Origin: an uncultured Paracoccaceae bacterium | GTDB lineage: Bacteria > Pseudomonadota > Alphaproteobacteria > Rhodobacterales > Rhodobacteraceae | Direction: 5' to 3' | NCBI GenBank assembly: GCA_947501355.1 | Contig: CANMVA010000001.1 | Span: forward strand, 2,554,909-2,618,908 | Length of the DNA: 64,000 nt | Shown here: one piece after another, positions 34,622 to 44,518 of the stretch | How positions within the stretch are numbered: position 1 is the first letter of the stretch | Layout: each line of letters begins with the position of its first letter | Program-made: the position numbers and the translations under genes | Notes under the pieces: generated by a model | What the model was told of the DNA's origin: nothing | What the model saw: the letters and a program-made list of their open reading frames with translations, nothing else | Database searches by the model: none

Positions 34622-35827
34622 ATGGAACGTATCAAAACCGATATTCTGATCTCGGGCGGTGGGGTCGCAGGCCTCACAGCCGCCGCCGCTTTCGGCACCA
34701 CTGGCTTCAACGTGATCTGCGTCGATCCCGCGCCCCCCATCACCGAGCGTGATGCCGCAGGTGCCGACCTCCGCTCTACCGCCTTTCTGCAGCCGGCCCG
34801 TGATTTTCTGGACCGCGCCGGCATCTGGGACAAGCTCGCTCCCCACGCAAGCCCCCTACAGATCATGCGCATCGTCGATGCAGGCGGCGAAACGCCAGAG
34901 CCGCGTCTGACCAAGGATTTCAACGCCGCCGATATCGGTGATCTGCCCTTTGGCTGGAACCTGCCCAATTGGCTTTTGCGCCGTGAAATGGCGGACCGTC
35001 TGGCCGAATTGCCCAATGTGGACTTCCGCCCCGGCACCGGCACCCAACGGGTCTTTACACGCTCCCGGCAGGCGTTGATCACGCTCTCTGATGGGGCGAA
35101 GGTCAAGGCCAAGATGATCATTGCCGCAGATGGGCGCGGCTCCCCTGTTCGCGAGGCCCTCAATATCCCTGTGAAAACCACGCGCTATGGACAAAAAGCG
35201 CTGGCCTTTGCGGTGACGCACCCGATCCCGCATGAAAATGTCTCGACCGAGGTGCACCGATCTGGCGGCCCGTTCACTCTGGTCCCTCTGCCGGATCGCG
35301 ACGGCGTCCCCTCCTCCGCCATTGTCTGGATGGAAGATGGCCCCGAAGTCGCACGCCTCGCCGCGCTGCCCGAAGAGGATTTCAACGCCGAGATGACCAC
35401 GCGGTCCTGCGGGCTTTATGGCCCCCTGACGCTGGCCTCCCAGCGCACCGTCTGGCCGATCATCAGCCAGCTGGCCGAGCGGATGTATGGCGAACGCACT
35501 GCGTTGGTGGCCGAGGCCGCTCATGTGGTGCCGCCCATCGGCGCGCAGGGTCTCAACATGAGCCTCGGCGATCTGCGCGTCCTGCTCGATCTGGCGGTAG
35601 AGGCCCCGCATTTGATCGGCGAGACCGCGATGTTGGAGGCCTATCACAAAGCCCGCCACACCGAAGTCCGCGCCCGCGTCGCTGGTGTTGATCTGTTGAA
35701 CCAGACCTCCCAGATCGAGGCTCAGCTCTTACGTGACGCCCGCGCCATGGGTCTCAACGCGCTGTATTCGGTCGCCCCGGTCAGGAAGACCATGATGCAG
35801 CTCGGCCTTGGGGCGCGCGGTCGGTAG
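34622..35827 (+). CDS. UbiH/UbiF-type FAD-dependent hydroxylase
   Basis: A 401-residue class A flavoprotein monooxygenase. The FAD fold starts with DILISGGGVAGLTAA (GxGxxG at about 12-17), and the second FAD motif is VAEAAHVVPPIGAQGLN near residue 300. By similarity it hydroxylates the ubiquinone ring, and alphaproteobacteria often have one or two such enzymes with relaxed regiospecificity. The upstream gene stop is 39 bases away, so it may be in one unit with the nucleotidase. Confidence 0.88.
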   Translation: MERIKTDILISGGGVAGLTAAAAFGTTGFNVICVDPAPPITERDAAGADLRSTAFLQPARDFLDRAGIWDKLAPHASPLQIMRIVDAGGETPEPRLTKDFNAADIGDLPFGWNLPNWLLRREMADRLAELPNVDFRPGTGTQRVFTRSRQALITLSDGAKVKAKMIIAADGRGSPVREALNIPVKTTRYGQKALAFAVTHPIPHENVSTEVHRSGGPFTLVPLPDRDGVPSSAIVWMEDGPEVARLAALPEEDFNAEMTTRSCGLYGPLTLASQRTVWPIISQLAERMYGERTALVAEAAHVVPPIGAQGLNMSLGDLRVLLDLAVEAPHLIGETAMLEAYHKARHTEVRARVAGVDLLNQTSQIEAQLLRDARAMGLNALYSVAPVRKTMMQLGLGARGR

Positions 35828-36000
35828 GTGTCTTTTTGGCTTCGCCAAAAACCAAGCCGGGCGAGCGATTTCAACTTCTGAAATCGCGTTGCGCGATAGG
35901 CGATCTGCGACGCAAATCTGCCGATAGCGGCTCCGTCCCCGGACCCACGGGATACTTCGGAAAGGCGAACGACAACCCAGTATTATGTTAAGTCAATAGG
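35828..36000. repeat. Intergenic region with nested inverted repeats and gene-end element copy F
   Basis: This gap between two convergent genes holds three small palindromes: TTTTTGGC-TTC-GCCAAAAA at 35833-35851, GATTTCA-ACTTC-TGAAATC (about 35868-35886), and GCGTTGCGC just after. Near 35948-35972 lies CGGGATACTTCGGAAAGGCGAA, which resembles the gene-end repeat. The first hairpin has its U-rich arm on the 5' side, so it is not a classical terminator. No gene is seen. Confidence 0.55.
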
Positions 36001-37128
36001 TCAGAGGACCTGATCTAACACGCGGGTCAAGCGCGCCATTGTGCCGTCCACATCATAAAGCTTATCCAGCCCGAAAAGCCCCAGACGGAAGGTGCGAAAA
36101 TCCTCCGGCTCGTCGCATTGCAGCGGAACGCCCGCGGCGATTTGCATGCCTTGAGCGGCGAATTTCTTACCGTTCTGAATATCAGGATCGGTGGTGTAGC
36201 TGACCACGACACCGGGCGCGCCATAGCCGTCGGCGGCGACAGATTTGACGCCTTTTTCCTTGAGATACGCGCGCACCGCATTGCCCAAGGCCCACTGATT
36301 TTCCTTGAGCTTCTCAAAGCCGTAGTCGCGCGTTTCCAGCATCGTGTCGCGGAAAGCGCGCAGCCCGTCGGTGGGCATCGTGGCGTGGTAGGCGTGCCCG
36401 CCGCCCTCGTAAGTGTCCATAATCGCTGCCCATTTTGCCAAGTCGATGGCGAAGGAGTTGGACTGCGTGTTGCTCAGCCGCTCTTTCGCGCGGGCGCTCA
36501 TCATCACGAGACCGGCAGAGGGGGTGGAGGACCAGCCCTTCTGCGGGGCAGAGATCAGGACGTCGACTCCGGTGGCTTCCATATCAACCCAGGCGCAGCC
36601 CGAGGCGATGCAATCCAGCACCATGATCGCGCCGACCTCATGGGCGGCTTGGGCCAGTTGCGTGACATACTCATCGGGCAGGATGATGCCCGCCGATGTT
36701 TCTACATGGGGGGCGAAGACGACGTCGGGTTTGGCCTCAAGGATGCGGGCTGTGACGTCCTCAATCGGGGCGGGCATGAAGGCCGATTGTGGGTCATTAC
36801 CCGTTAACCGCGCCTTAACCACTGTCGTTTCGCGCGCGAAACCGCCGGCCTCGAAAATCTGGCTCCACCGGTAGGAGAACCAGCCGTTGCGGACAACCAA
36901 AGCGTGGGTACCGGTCGCGAATTGGCGGGCCACAGCCTCCATCGCGTAGGTGCCGCCGCCGGGAACAATCGCGGTGGCCTCGGCATTGTAGACGTCTTTC
37001 AGCATGCCGGAAATGTCGCGCATCACGTCACCAAAGGCGGCGGACATATGGTTCAGCGAGCGGTCGGTGAACACCACCGAGAATTCTTCGAGCCCATCCG
37101 GGTCAATCGTGTCGAGCAAAGCGGCCAT
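36001..37128 (-). CDS. Class V aminotransferase, alanine-glyoxylate/serine type
   Basis: A 375-residue PLP enzyme. The PLP lysine is Lys197 in SAPQKGWSSTPSAG, and the cofactor-binding Asp is in VLDCIASGCAW near 172. The N-terminal IVPGGGTYAMEAVARQ segment fits the alanine-glyoxylate aminotransferase group. ATG 37128 has GGAGAAGAAC directly upstream; the frame runs further (to 37239) but lacks family similarity. It follows two lrp genes on the same strand at a distance of about 110 bases and may be a target of them. Confidence 0.88.
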   Translation of the reverse strand: MAALLDTIDPDGLEEFSVVFTDRSLNHMSAAFGDVMRDISGMLKDVYNAEATAIVPGGGTYAMEAVARQFATGTHALVVRNGWFSYRWSQIFEAGGFARETTVVKARLTGNDPQSAFMPAPIEDVTARILEAKPDVVFAPHVETSAGIILPDEYVTQLAQAAHEVGAIMVLDCIASGCAWVDMEATGVDVLISAPQKGWSSTPSAGLVMMSARAKERLSNTQSNSFAIDLAKWAAIMDTYEGGGHAYHATMPTDGLRAFRDTMLETRDYGFEKLKENQWALGNAVRAYLKEKGVKSVAADGYGAPGVVVSYTTDPDIQNGKKFAAQGMQIAAGVPLQCDEPEDFRTFRLGLFGLDKLYDVDGTMARLTRVLDQVL

Positions 37129-37241
37129 GTTCTTCTCCATGTTTGAAGACGTGGTATCGCAGCGAAACCCATGGGCGCAAAGTCTATTTCGGTATACATT
37201 CGCCGCATCGCAGCGGCCCATGAAGCGGATCGGAAACACTG

Positions 37242-37700
37242 TTATCCAATCGGCCCCGGCAGGCGTTCCTCGGACAACAGGACATTGGCTTCGACGTCCC
37301 CGACACCCGGCAAGGTCATGATTCGGCGGCGCAAAACACGCTCGAAATCCGCCAGATCGCGGGCGACGATCCGCAGGCGATAGTCAAAAAGCCCCAACAC
37401 GTGCTGCACCGATTGCACCTCTGGGATCGCTGTCACTGCCCGTTCAAAATCCTCCAGACTCACACGACCCTTGCGGGCCAGTTTCACGCCCAGAAAAACC
37501 GACACACCGAAGCCCAGCTTCTCCAGATCAAACACCGCGCGGTAGCCGGTGATGACGCCCGCTTGTTCGAGCCTGCGGATGCGGCGCCAGGTAGCGGGTT
37601 GGCTGAGGCCGAGGCGCTTGCCAAGGGCGGCTGTTGATACACCGGCGTCATTAACCAAAGCCTTCAACAGCGCGCGATCGGTTTGGTCCAGCTCAATCAT
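37242..37700 (-). CDS. Lrp/AsnC family regulator (second of a tandem pair)
   Basis: A 152-residue regulator: HTH (about 5-60, LGKRLGLSQPATWRRIRRLEQAGVI) and a RAM ligand domain (about 68-140). Its start overlaps the stop of the other lrp gene by four bases (ATGA), so the two are made together and could form mixed oligomers. The DNA-reading helices of the two differ, so mixed octamers would have altered specificity. It is divergent to ilvC through its partner. Confidence 0.92.
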   Translation of the reverse strand: MIELDQTDRALLKALVNDAGVSTAALGKRLGLSQPATWRRIRRLEQAGVITGYRAVFDLEKLGFGVSVFLGVKLARKGRVSLEDFERAVTAIPEVQSVQHVLGLFDYRLRIVARDLADFERVLRRRIMTLPGVGDVEANVLLSEERLPGPIG

Positions 37701-38155
37701 ATGGGCAACCCCTCGTCTGACTTGACGGAGGCAACATGCATCAGCGCCTCGATATCGGCGATATGGGGAAGGGTTAAAATCCGGTCACGATAGAGCTCTT
37801 GATAATGGGACATGTCGCGGGCGAGCACCGAAAGGCGCAGATCAACACGGCCCAGAAAGGTCTGAATCTCGATCACTTCAGGGATCTCGCGGGCCACCAC
37901 GAGGAACTGATCGAAGCCTTGCGGCTGTGTTTTGTCGATGGTGATGCGCAACGACACTTCGACCGCGTAGCCCAGGGCCGCCCAGTCGATCACGGCTTGC
38001 CGCCCTTTCAAAACGCCCGCCGCCTCCAACCGGTCCAGCTTGCGGCGCGCCACGGCGACGGAGACGCGAGCGTCCTTCGCCAAAGCCGGGACGGAGGCTG
38101 TCGGGTCGGCTTGCGTAAGGCGAAGCAGTCGGCGGTCCAAGTCATCAATTTGCAT
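37697..38155 (-). CDS. Lrp/AsnC family regulator (first of a tandem pair)
   Basis: A 152-residue Lrp-type regulator, the same length as its neighbour if translation starts at ATG 38155 (MQIDDLDRRLLRL). An in-frame GTG at 38182 is also possible. The HTH includes LAKDARVSVAVARRKLDRLEAAGVL; the RAM domain follows with VIEIQTFLGRVDLRLSVLARD. It is the gene next to the ilvC promoter and is translationally coupled to the second lrp gene. Branched-chain amino acids or alanine are plausible effectors for the pair, by analogy only. Confidence 0.9.
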   Translation of the reverse strand: MQIDDLDRRLLRLTQADPTASVPALAKDARVSVAVARRKLDRLEAAGVLKGRQAVIDWAALGYAVEVSLRITIDKTQPQGFDQFLVVAREIPEVIEIQTFLGRVDLRLSVLARDMSHYQELYRDRILTLPHIADIEALMHVASVKSDEGLPI

Positions 38156-39313
<1,158 letters not shown>

Positions 39314-39333
39314 GCGCCTTTAAGTGCTTGAAG

Positions 39334-39364
39334 AAAGGCGCGTTCTTCGGAGCGCGCCTTTTGT
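39334..39364 (+). terminator. Intrinsic terminator of ilvC
   Basis: AAAGGCGCG and CGCGCCTTT form a 9-bp stem with a 10-base loop, and the T-run continues as TTTGTTTT on the plus strand. It starts 21 bases after the ilvC stop. Confidence 0.85.
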
Positions 39365-39377
39365 TTTGGGAGGAAGC

Positions 39378-40280
39378 ATGGAAAAGCCCGGTGCCATAAA
39401 CTGGCTGCGGATCGTCGGTGTTGCGATGATCTGGGGTAGTGCGTTCATGACGGTTTCCATCGCGCTGCGGGACTTCGATCCGTTGACGCTGGCAGCGGGC
39501 CGGATCGTGATTGGCGCGGGCGCGTTATTTGCGCTGCTGAAGCTGCGCGGCGGCGCGCTGCATCCGTTCTCAGATCGCAAGGTTTGGGTGTTCACGCTTG
39601 GCATCGCGATGCTGTCGAGCGCTTGGCCGTTCATGTTGCTAAGTTGGGGGCAACAGCATGTCGCCTCGGGCTTTGCGGGCATGACGATGGCGGCTTTGCC
39701 GATTTTCGTGCTGCCGCTGGCGCATTTTCTGGTGCCGGGGGATCGTCTGACGCTGCGCAAAGGGATTGGCTTCGCGATTGGCTTTGTGGGCACGGTCTGG
39801 CTGATCGGCCTCGGCACGATTTCCGAGATTTCGTCGGACACCGAAGCGCTGGCGCGGATGGCCTGCGTGGCGGCGGCTTTGTGCTATGCGGTGGGCTCGA
39901 TCGTGACGCGGCTGTGCCCGGAGGTGAACCAACTGGCGCTGTCCACGGCCTCGCTGATTTTGGCGGCTGTGTTTCTGGTGCCTTTGGCGTTGATTGTAGA
40001 GGGCGTCCCGGATGGGGTTGCGTCGCAAGGATGGCTGGCGCTCCTCTATCTGGGCGTGGTGCCGACAGCGGTGGCGTTCATCATCAAGGTGGCCGTGATC
40101 CGGTCGGCGGGGCCGAGTTTCATGACGCTCACCAACTATATGGTGCCGGTCTGGTCGGTGCTGTTCGGAGCCTTGATCCTGTCGGAAAAACTGCCTGCGC
40201 AACTTTTCGGGGCGCTCGCCTTGATCCTTTTGGGGATCGCGATTTCGCAGGCCGGGACGTTGCGCAGGCTGTTCACTTAA
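39378..40280 (+). CDS. EamA/DMT family transporter
   Basis: A 300-residue membrane protein with ten predicted helices arranged as two EamA repeats, the drug/metabolite transporter pattern. The first repeat opens with [21 protein letters not shown], and the second includes [18 protein letters not shown] 39378 has GGGAGGAAG just upstream. The 3' end overlaps the convergent glmM stop by four bases. Substrate unknown; amino-acid or metabolite export is common in this family. Confidence 0.87.
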   Translation: MEKPGAINWLRIVGVAMIWGSAFMTVSIALRDFDPLTLAAGRIVIGAGALFALLKLRGGALHPFSDRKVWVFTLGIAMLSSAWPFMLLSWGQQHVASGFAGMTMAALPIFVLPLAHFLVPGDRLTLRKGIGFAIGFVGTVWLIGLGTISEISSDTEALARMACVAAALCYAVGSIVTRLCPEVNQLALSTASLILAAVFLVPLALIVEGVPDGVASQGWLALLYLGVVPTAVAFIIKVAVIRSAGPSFMTLTNYMVPVWSVLFGALILSEKLPAQLFGALALILLGIAISQAGTLRRLFT

Positions 40281-41620
40281 AGCGCGGCTTCGACCTCTGC
40301 GACAATTCCGTCGACCACTTCGTGCAGGAGCGTGTCGTCCTCGCATTCGGCCATCACGCGGACCAGCGGCTCGGTGCCCGATTTGCGGATCAGGAGGCGG
40401 CCTTTGCCGGTGAGCTGGCCTTCGGCTTCGGCGATGCGTTTCAGAACGGTGGCAGCGTTGAGCGGATCCTGCCCGGCTGTATAGCGCACGTTTTTGAGAA
40501 GTTGCGGCACTGGCTCGAAACTTTTGACCAGGGTGCTGGCGGGTTTGTCGGAGCGGACCATTTCAGCCAGGAATTGCAGGCCCGCGATCAGGCCGTCGCC
40601 GGTGGTGGCGTAGTCGGTCATGACGATGTGACCGGATTGTTCTCCGCCAAGGTTCCAGCCGCCTTTGCGCATGGCTTCAACGACATAGCGGTCGCCGACC
40701 TTGGTGCGCTCAAGGCGCAGGCCGTTGCTTTGCAGGTAGCGCTCAAGGCCAAGATTGGACATGACGGTCGCGACCAGCGTGCTGTCGCGGAGCTTGCCCA
40801 GATCGGACCAGCGGCGCGCCATGAGCGCCATGAGCTGGTCGCCATCGGCCACCGTTCCGGTCTCATCCAGGATCATCACGCGGTCGGCGTCACCGTCGAG
40901 GCAAATGCCGACATCAGCGCCGTGGGCCACGACCATTTCAGCGGCGGTCTTGGTATTGGTGGAGCCGCAACCTTCGTTGATGTTGTAGCCGTTGGGGGCA
41001 GTGCCGACGGGGATCACTTCGGCACCGAGTTCCCAAAGCACCTCGGGGGCGGCTTTATACGCGGCCCCATTGGCGCAATCGACGACGACCTTAAGGCCGG
41101 TCAGACGTTGGTCGCGCGGGAAGGTGGTTTTGGCGTATTCAACGTAGCGGCCGCGACCATCGTCGATCCGCTTGGCGCGGCCAATGTTTTGCGGTTGGGT
41201 CGGCGTGATCTCGGAGGCGACAAGGGCTTCGATCTCCATCTCGGCCTCATCAGAGAGCTTGAAGCCGTCAGGGCCGAAGAACTTGATGCCGTTGTCATGG
41301 TGCGGGTTGTGGCTGGCAGAGATCATGATGCCCAGATTCGCGCGCATGGAGCGGGTGAGATAGCCCACGGCGGGTGTGGGAACCGGGCCCAGCAGCAGCA
41401 CATTCATGCCGGTGGAGGTGAGGCCCGCGGTCAGGGCGTTCTCAAGCATGTAGCAGGACAGGCGGGTGTCTTTGCCGATGACGACACGGTGGCCGTTCTG
41501 GCCATCGCGGCGGAAATAACGGCCTGCGGCGGCGCCAAGCTTCAAGGCCATTTCGGCAGTCATGGGATAGGTGTTGGCCGTGCCACGCACGCCGTCTGTG
41601 CCGAAAAGTTTCCGTGTCAT
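40277..41620 (-). CDS. glmM: Phosphoglucosamine mutase
   Basis: A 447-residue enzyme converting glucosamine-6-phosphate to glucosamine-1-phosphate for peptidoglycan and LPS precursors. The phosphoserine is Ser103 in [17 protein letters not shown]; the metal loop is [10 protein letters not shown], the sugar loop GGEQSGHI and the phosphate loop [11 protein letters not shown]. Its start overlaps folP by four bases, the usual folP-glmM pairing. Confidence 0.97.
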   Translation of the reverse strand: MTRKLFGTDGVRGTANTYPMTAEMALKLGAAAGRYFRRDGQNGHRVVIGKDTRLSCYMLENALTAGLTSTGMNVLLLGPVPTPAVGYLTRSMRANLGIMISASHNPHHDNGIKFFGPDGFKLSDEAEMEIEALVASEITPTQPQNIGRAKRIDDGRGRYVEYAKTTFPRDQRLTGLKVVVDCANGAAYKAAPEVLWELGAEVIPVGTAPNGYNINEGCGSTNTKTAAEMVVAHGADVGICLDGDADRVMILDETGTVADGDQLMALMARRWSDLGKLRDSTLVATVMSNLGLERYLQSNGLRLERTKVGDRYVVEAMRKGGWNLGGEQSGHIVMTDYATTGDGLIAGLQFLAEMVRSDKPASTLVKSFEPVPQLLKNVRYTAGQDPLNAATVLKRIAEAEGQLTGKGRLLIRKSGTEPLVRVMAECEDDTLLHEVVDGIVAEVEAAL

Positions 41621-42621
41621 TTCTTTGCCCCTAAGACTGCTTGCGCCATTTTCAGCGCTTTTACTGCAGGGGTGATATCATGGACGCGGTGCAGCTGAAC
41701 ACCCTGCATGGCGGCGATGAGCGTGATCGCGAGGGTTCCGGGCAAACGATCAGCGGGCAATGGCGCATCGGTGATTGTGTCGATGAAGCGCTTGCGGGAG
41801 GCACCCAGCAGGATCGGGCAGCCCAACCCATGAAAAACGCCGATATGGCGCAGCAAGGTCAGGTTATGATCGAGCGTTTTGCCAAAGCCGATGCCGGGAT
41901 CGACGAGGATGCGGGCGCGGTCGATGCCAGCGGCTTCGGCGGTGGCGATATGCGCGTCGAGCGTGTTGTAAACCTCATGCAAGACATCCGTGTAGCGCGG
42001 ATCGTCCTGCATGGTCTCAGGCTCGCCCTTGGCGTGCATCAGGCAAACCGGCGCGCCGGATTTGGCAACGGTTTCGGCCATTTGCGGATCAAAGCTAAAG
42101 GCGGAGACATCGTTGATCATCGCGGCCCCTGCGGCCATCGCGGCCTCGGCCACAGCGGCTTTGCGGGTGTCGACAGAGATCGGTGTGTCGACCGCTTTGG
42201 CGGTGGCTTCGATCACCGGGCGCACGCGCGCTACCTCGTCTTCGACGGGGACCAAGGTCGCCCCTGGACGGGTGCTTTCGCCGCCCACGTCGATCATGTC
42301 GGCCCCGCAGGCGGCCATGTCGCGCGCATGGGCAATCGCGGCGTCGGCCCCGATGAACTGTCCGCCATCGGAAAAACTGTCAGGCGTAACGTTGAGAATG
42401 CCCATGATATGAGGCGTGGCCCAGCTGAGACCGGCCTGCGGGGTGCGCGGCGCCGTCAGACGGTCGAGCATTTCAACCGGAATTTCGGTGGCCGGGATGA
42501 TGCGCGACGCGCGGCCCGGGGCAAGAACCTCAGCCTGGGTGAACCAGCACCAGCCACCGGCAAGGCGCTTGGCCCCTTTCGGCGCAGGTCCGGTTTGAGC
42601 CAGAGGACGATAAAGCGTCAT
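41617..42621 (-). CDS. folP: Dihydropteroate synthase
   Basis: A 334-residue folate enzyme joining pterin pyrophosphate to p-aminobenzoate; it is the sulfonamide target. [15 protein letters not shown] and [16 protein letters not shown] are the two PROSITE-type signatures, and the C-terminal SRKRFID is present. An extra N-terminal segment of about 60 residues precedes the barrel, longer than in E. coli FolP. ATG 42621 overlaps the folB stop (ATGA), which supports this start over the in-frame ATG at 42717. Confidence 0.96.
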   Translation of the reverse strand: MTLYRPLAQTGPAPKGAKRLAGGWCWFTQAEVLAPGRASRIIPATEIPVEMLDRLTAPRTPQAGLSWATPHIMGILNVTPDSFSDGGQFIGADAAIAHARDMAACGADMIDVGGESTRPGATLVPVEDEVARVRPVIEATAKAVDTPISVDTRKAAVAEAAMAAGAAMINDVSAFSFDPQMAETVAKSGAPVCLMHAKGEPETMQDDPRYTDVLHEVYNTLDAHIATAEAAGIDRARILVDPGIGFGKTLDHNLTLLRHIGVFHGLGCPILLGASRKRFIDTITDAPLPADRLPGTLAITLIAAMQGVQLHRVHDITPAVKALKMAQAVLGAKK

Positions 42622-43523
42622 AGGGTGGCCTGATCGGAGGCGATGACCCGCACGGCCTGCTCGGCCTGAGCACCAATGGCCCAGAATGCAGCGGCATCCA
42701 TTTCTTCTGCGAACCATGCGTTCAGTGCAGCCGCATCGCGGGGCTGCGTTGCAGGGCCTTCAACAGCATCCAGCACGATCTTGGAGGGGGCCCAGACGCA
42801 GATTTGGCCATTCTTCATGGCCCAGTCCAACTCGGTCCGGGTCGCCACGACCACACAGCGCGGATCGCGACCTGCAAGAACCCAGGCGTTTTGCTCGATG
42901 GCGAGAAGGTCGATGCGACGTTGGGCCGGACCCACTTGTGAGGCGGGCGGCGCGCTGTCGGGCATGCCGACGCAGAGAATCACCGGAGCCGTATCGCTGG
43001 CCAGTTGATCCAGCCATCCGGTCACGTTGCCGGACGCAATCGCGTCATTAGAGAGCATCACGACGCGGGGCGGCACAAGAAGCGACTCAGTCGGGTCGAC
43101 AACCTTTAGGGGCCGCGCGCGCATGATCTCGACCCCGAGCGCGCCAGAGCCACGGTCCAGCTTTTCGATCCGCACGAAACAACGCATCGCTTGCGGCTCC
43201 AGCAGGATGCGGTCGGCCACGCGTTCGGCCAGCGTTTCGAGCAGGTTCAGGCGCTCTTCGGACAATTCCAGCGTGATCGCCTCTGTCACCCGGTCATAGG
43301 ACAGGATGCGGTCCACATCATCGTCGATGGGGCCTTGGACCGGCTGCACTTCGACCACGATGTTGAACTGCACCCGCTGGGTGGTGCCGCGTTCTTGCTG
43401 AAACGCGCCAATCTCGACCTCGACGATATAGTCGCGCACGGAAATGCGGTCGCGCGGGCCATCTGCAGTGGCGGCGGCGCGCTCGGACGGGTGGGCAAAG
43501 GCCAGATGGATATCATTGGTCAT
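42618..43523 (-). CDS. folB: Dihydroneopterin aldolase with C-terminal extension
   Basis: A 301-residue protein whose residues about 27-145 match FolB (RISVRDYIVEVEIGAFQQER, and FVRIEKLDRGSGALGVEI near its end), an enzyme of about 120 residues elsewhere. The remaining 150 residues (from about 150) form a separate region with VVMLSNDAIASGNVTGWLDQL and ARTPVILCV-like strands that I cannot assign to a family; it might be a diverged second domain. ATG 43523 starts the conserved part. It lies upstream of folP with ATGA overlap, so both are made together. Confidence 0.88.
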   Translation of the reverse strand: MTNDIHLAFAHPSERAAATADGPRDRISVRDYIVEVEIGAFQQERGTTQRVQFNIVVEVQPVQGPIDDDVDRILSYDRVTEAITLELSEERLNLLETLAERVADRILLEPQAMRCFVRIEKLDRGSGALGVEIMRARPLKVVDPTESLLVPPRVVMLSNDAIASGNVTGWLDQLASDTAPVILCVGMPDSAPPASQVGPAQRRIDLLAIEQNAWVLAGRDPRCVVVATRTELDWAMKNGQICVWAPSKIVLDAVEGPATQPRDAAALNAWFAEEMDAAAFWAIGAQAEQAVRVIASDQATL

Positions 43524-43569
43524 GGGATCTTGGCCTTCGGCACGGACATCACGCCCCCTGATACGCAAA

Positions 43570-43597
43570 GCGGGCGCCTCCGAAAAGGGGCGCCCGC
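43570..43597 (-). terminator. Hairpin between the wall-hydrolase gene and folB
   Basis: Perfect 9-bp arms GCGGGCGCC (43570-43578) and GGCGCCCGC (43589-43597) with a 10-base loop. It lies 24 bases after the wall-hydrolase stop and 46 before folB. No clear T-run follows on the minus strand, so termination may be partial. Confidence 0.6.
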
Positions 43598-43621
43598 GTC
43601 GCAGTACATCATAGATGCGAC

Positions 43622-44320
43622 CTAGTTCGACGCCGTGCGATAGGTGTGGCGGTAGAAGTGGTGATACCCGATTGTCGCCGTGCGCGGATAGGTGCGCGCC
43701 CAACGCGGGTTCACCGATTTGGTGTGGTAATGCGTGGCCCCACCGGTCAGCCGCAACGGCGCACCTTCGACCATGGCCTTGGCGATCTTGGCCACATTGC
43801 GGAAGGCGCGCGGCTCGTTGATGACCTCGGCCTTGCCGTCACAGGTATAGGTGAATTGGCAGGCATATTTCTTGCCGGTGCCCTGGTTGATCACGCCGCA
43901 GACGCTGTCTGGAAAACGCGAGGAGGCGACGCGGTTCATGATGACCTCAGCCACAGCGAACTGGCCTTTGACGCTTTCGCCCCGCGCCTCGAAATAGAGC
44001 GCTTCGGCGAGGCAGCGCCATTGCGCGCCGCCCTTGGCTTCGGGCTGGGAGGCCAACCATTCGCGGTCGTAGCTGATACCCGCATAGGCCGGGCGTTTGG
44101 TCGGTGTGATCGAGCTGCGCGGTGCGGTCGTTGCGATCATGGCGAGGCGATCCGCCCCACCGTTCAGCATGATCCGCCGCTCGTTATCCAGCAATTGTTT
44201 CACGCTCTTTCCCAGAGCGTCGCTGCTTTGCGTTTTGGTATCGGCATCTTCTGCGAATGCAGGTGCAACGATGGCGCAAAGCGACAGGGCGCATAAAAAT
44301 GCGATCCTTTTCACAAGCAT
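43622..44320 (-). CDS. Cell wall hydrolase, SleB type
   Basis: A 232-residue secreted protein. Signal peptide about 1-23 ending AFA. The Hydrolase_2 (SleB) domain spans about 95-215 with the catalytic Glu in CLAEALYFEARGES and the conserved GATHYHTKSVNPRWA. SleB-type enzymes are lytic transglycosylases or amidases acting on peptidoglycan; in Gram-negative bacteria they likely assist wall turnover. ATG 44320 has AAGGACGACGAC upstream. Confidence 0.9.
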   Translation of the reverse strand: MLVKRIAFLCALSLCAIVAPAFAEDADTKTQSSDALGKSVKQLLDNERRIMLNGGADRLAMIATTAPRSSITPTKRPAYAGISYDREWLASQPEAKGGAQWRCLAEALYFEARGESVKGQFAVAEVIMNRVASSRFPDSVCGVINQGTGKKYACQFTYTCDGKAEVINEPRAFRNVAKIAKAMVEGAPLRLTGGATHYHTKSVNPRWARTYPRTATIGYHHFYRHTYRTASN

Positions 44321-44518
44321 GTCGTCGTCCTTTTCAGGCAGTTTCCCGTCAGGTGGCAGCCGCTCCGAAATCGGAGAGGCGGTTGGCAGCCAGCGCGTCA
44401 TGTAGGCGGGTTTGGGCCAAAGGTCGAGTCGCGCAGCCTGTCGCGTGGCATATCGGCAACAGTTTGCCGATGGTGCTGCCTTCAAATCGCCCGAAAAGAG
44501 CGTTATGATTTCAAGTGT

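Noticed and set aside
35833..35851. TTTTTGGC-TTC-GCCAAAAA as a terminator of the UbiH-like gene
   Set aside because: The U-rich arm is on the 5' side for both strands, and no T-run follows the stem.
36804..36818. TTAA-N7-TTAA (CtrA-type box) inside the class V aminotransferase gene
   Set aside because: It lies in the middle of a coding region far from any start codon, and a single box of this kind is expected by chance in 64 kb.
39584..41698. A 704-residue open frame on the plus strand covering the end of the EamA gene and antisense to glmM
   Set aside because: It is a GC-rich shadow of real genes: the minus-strand glmM has full family motifs, and the frame has no recognisable domains.
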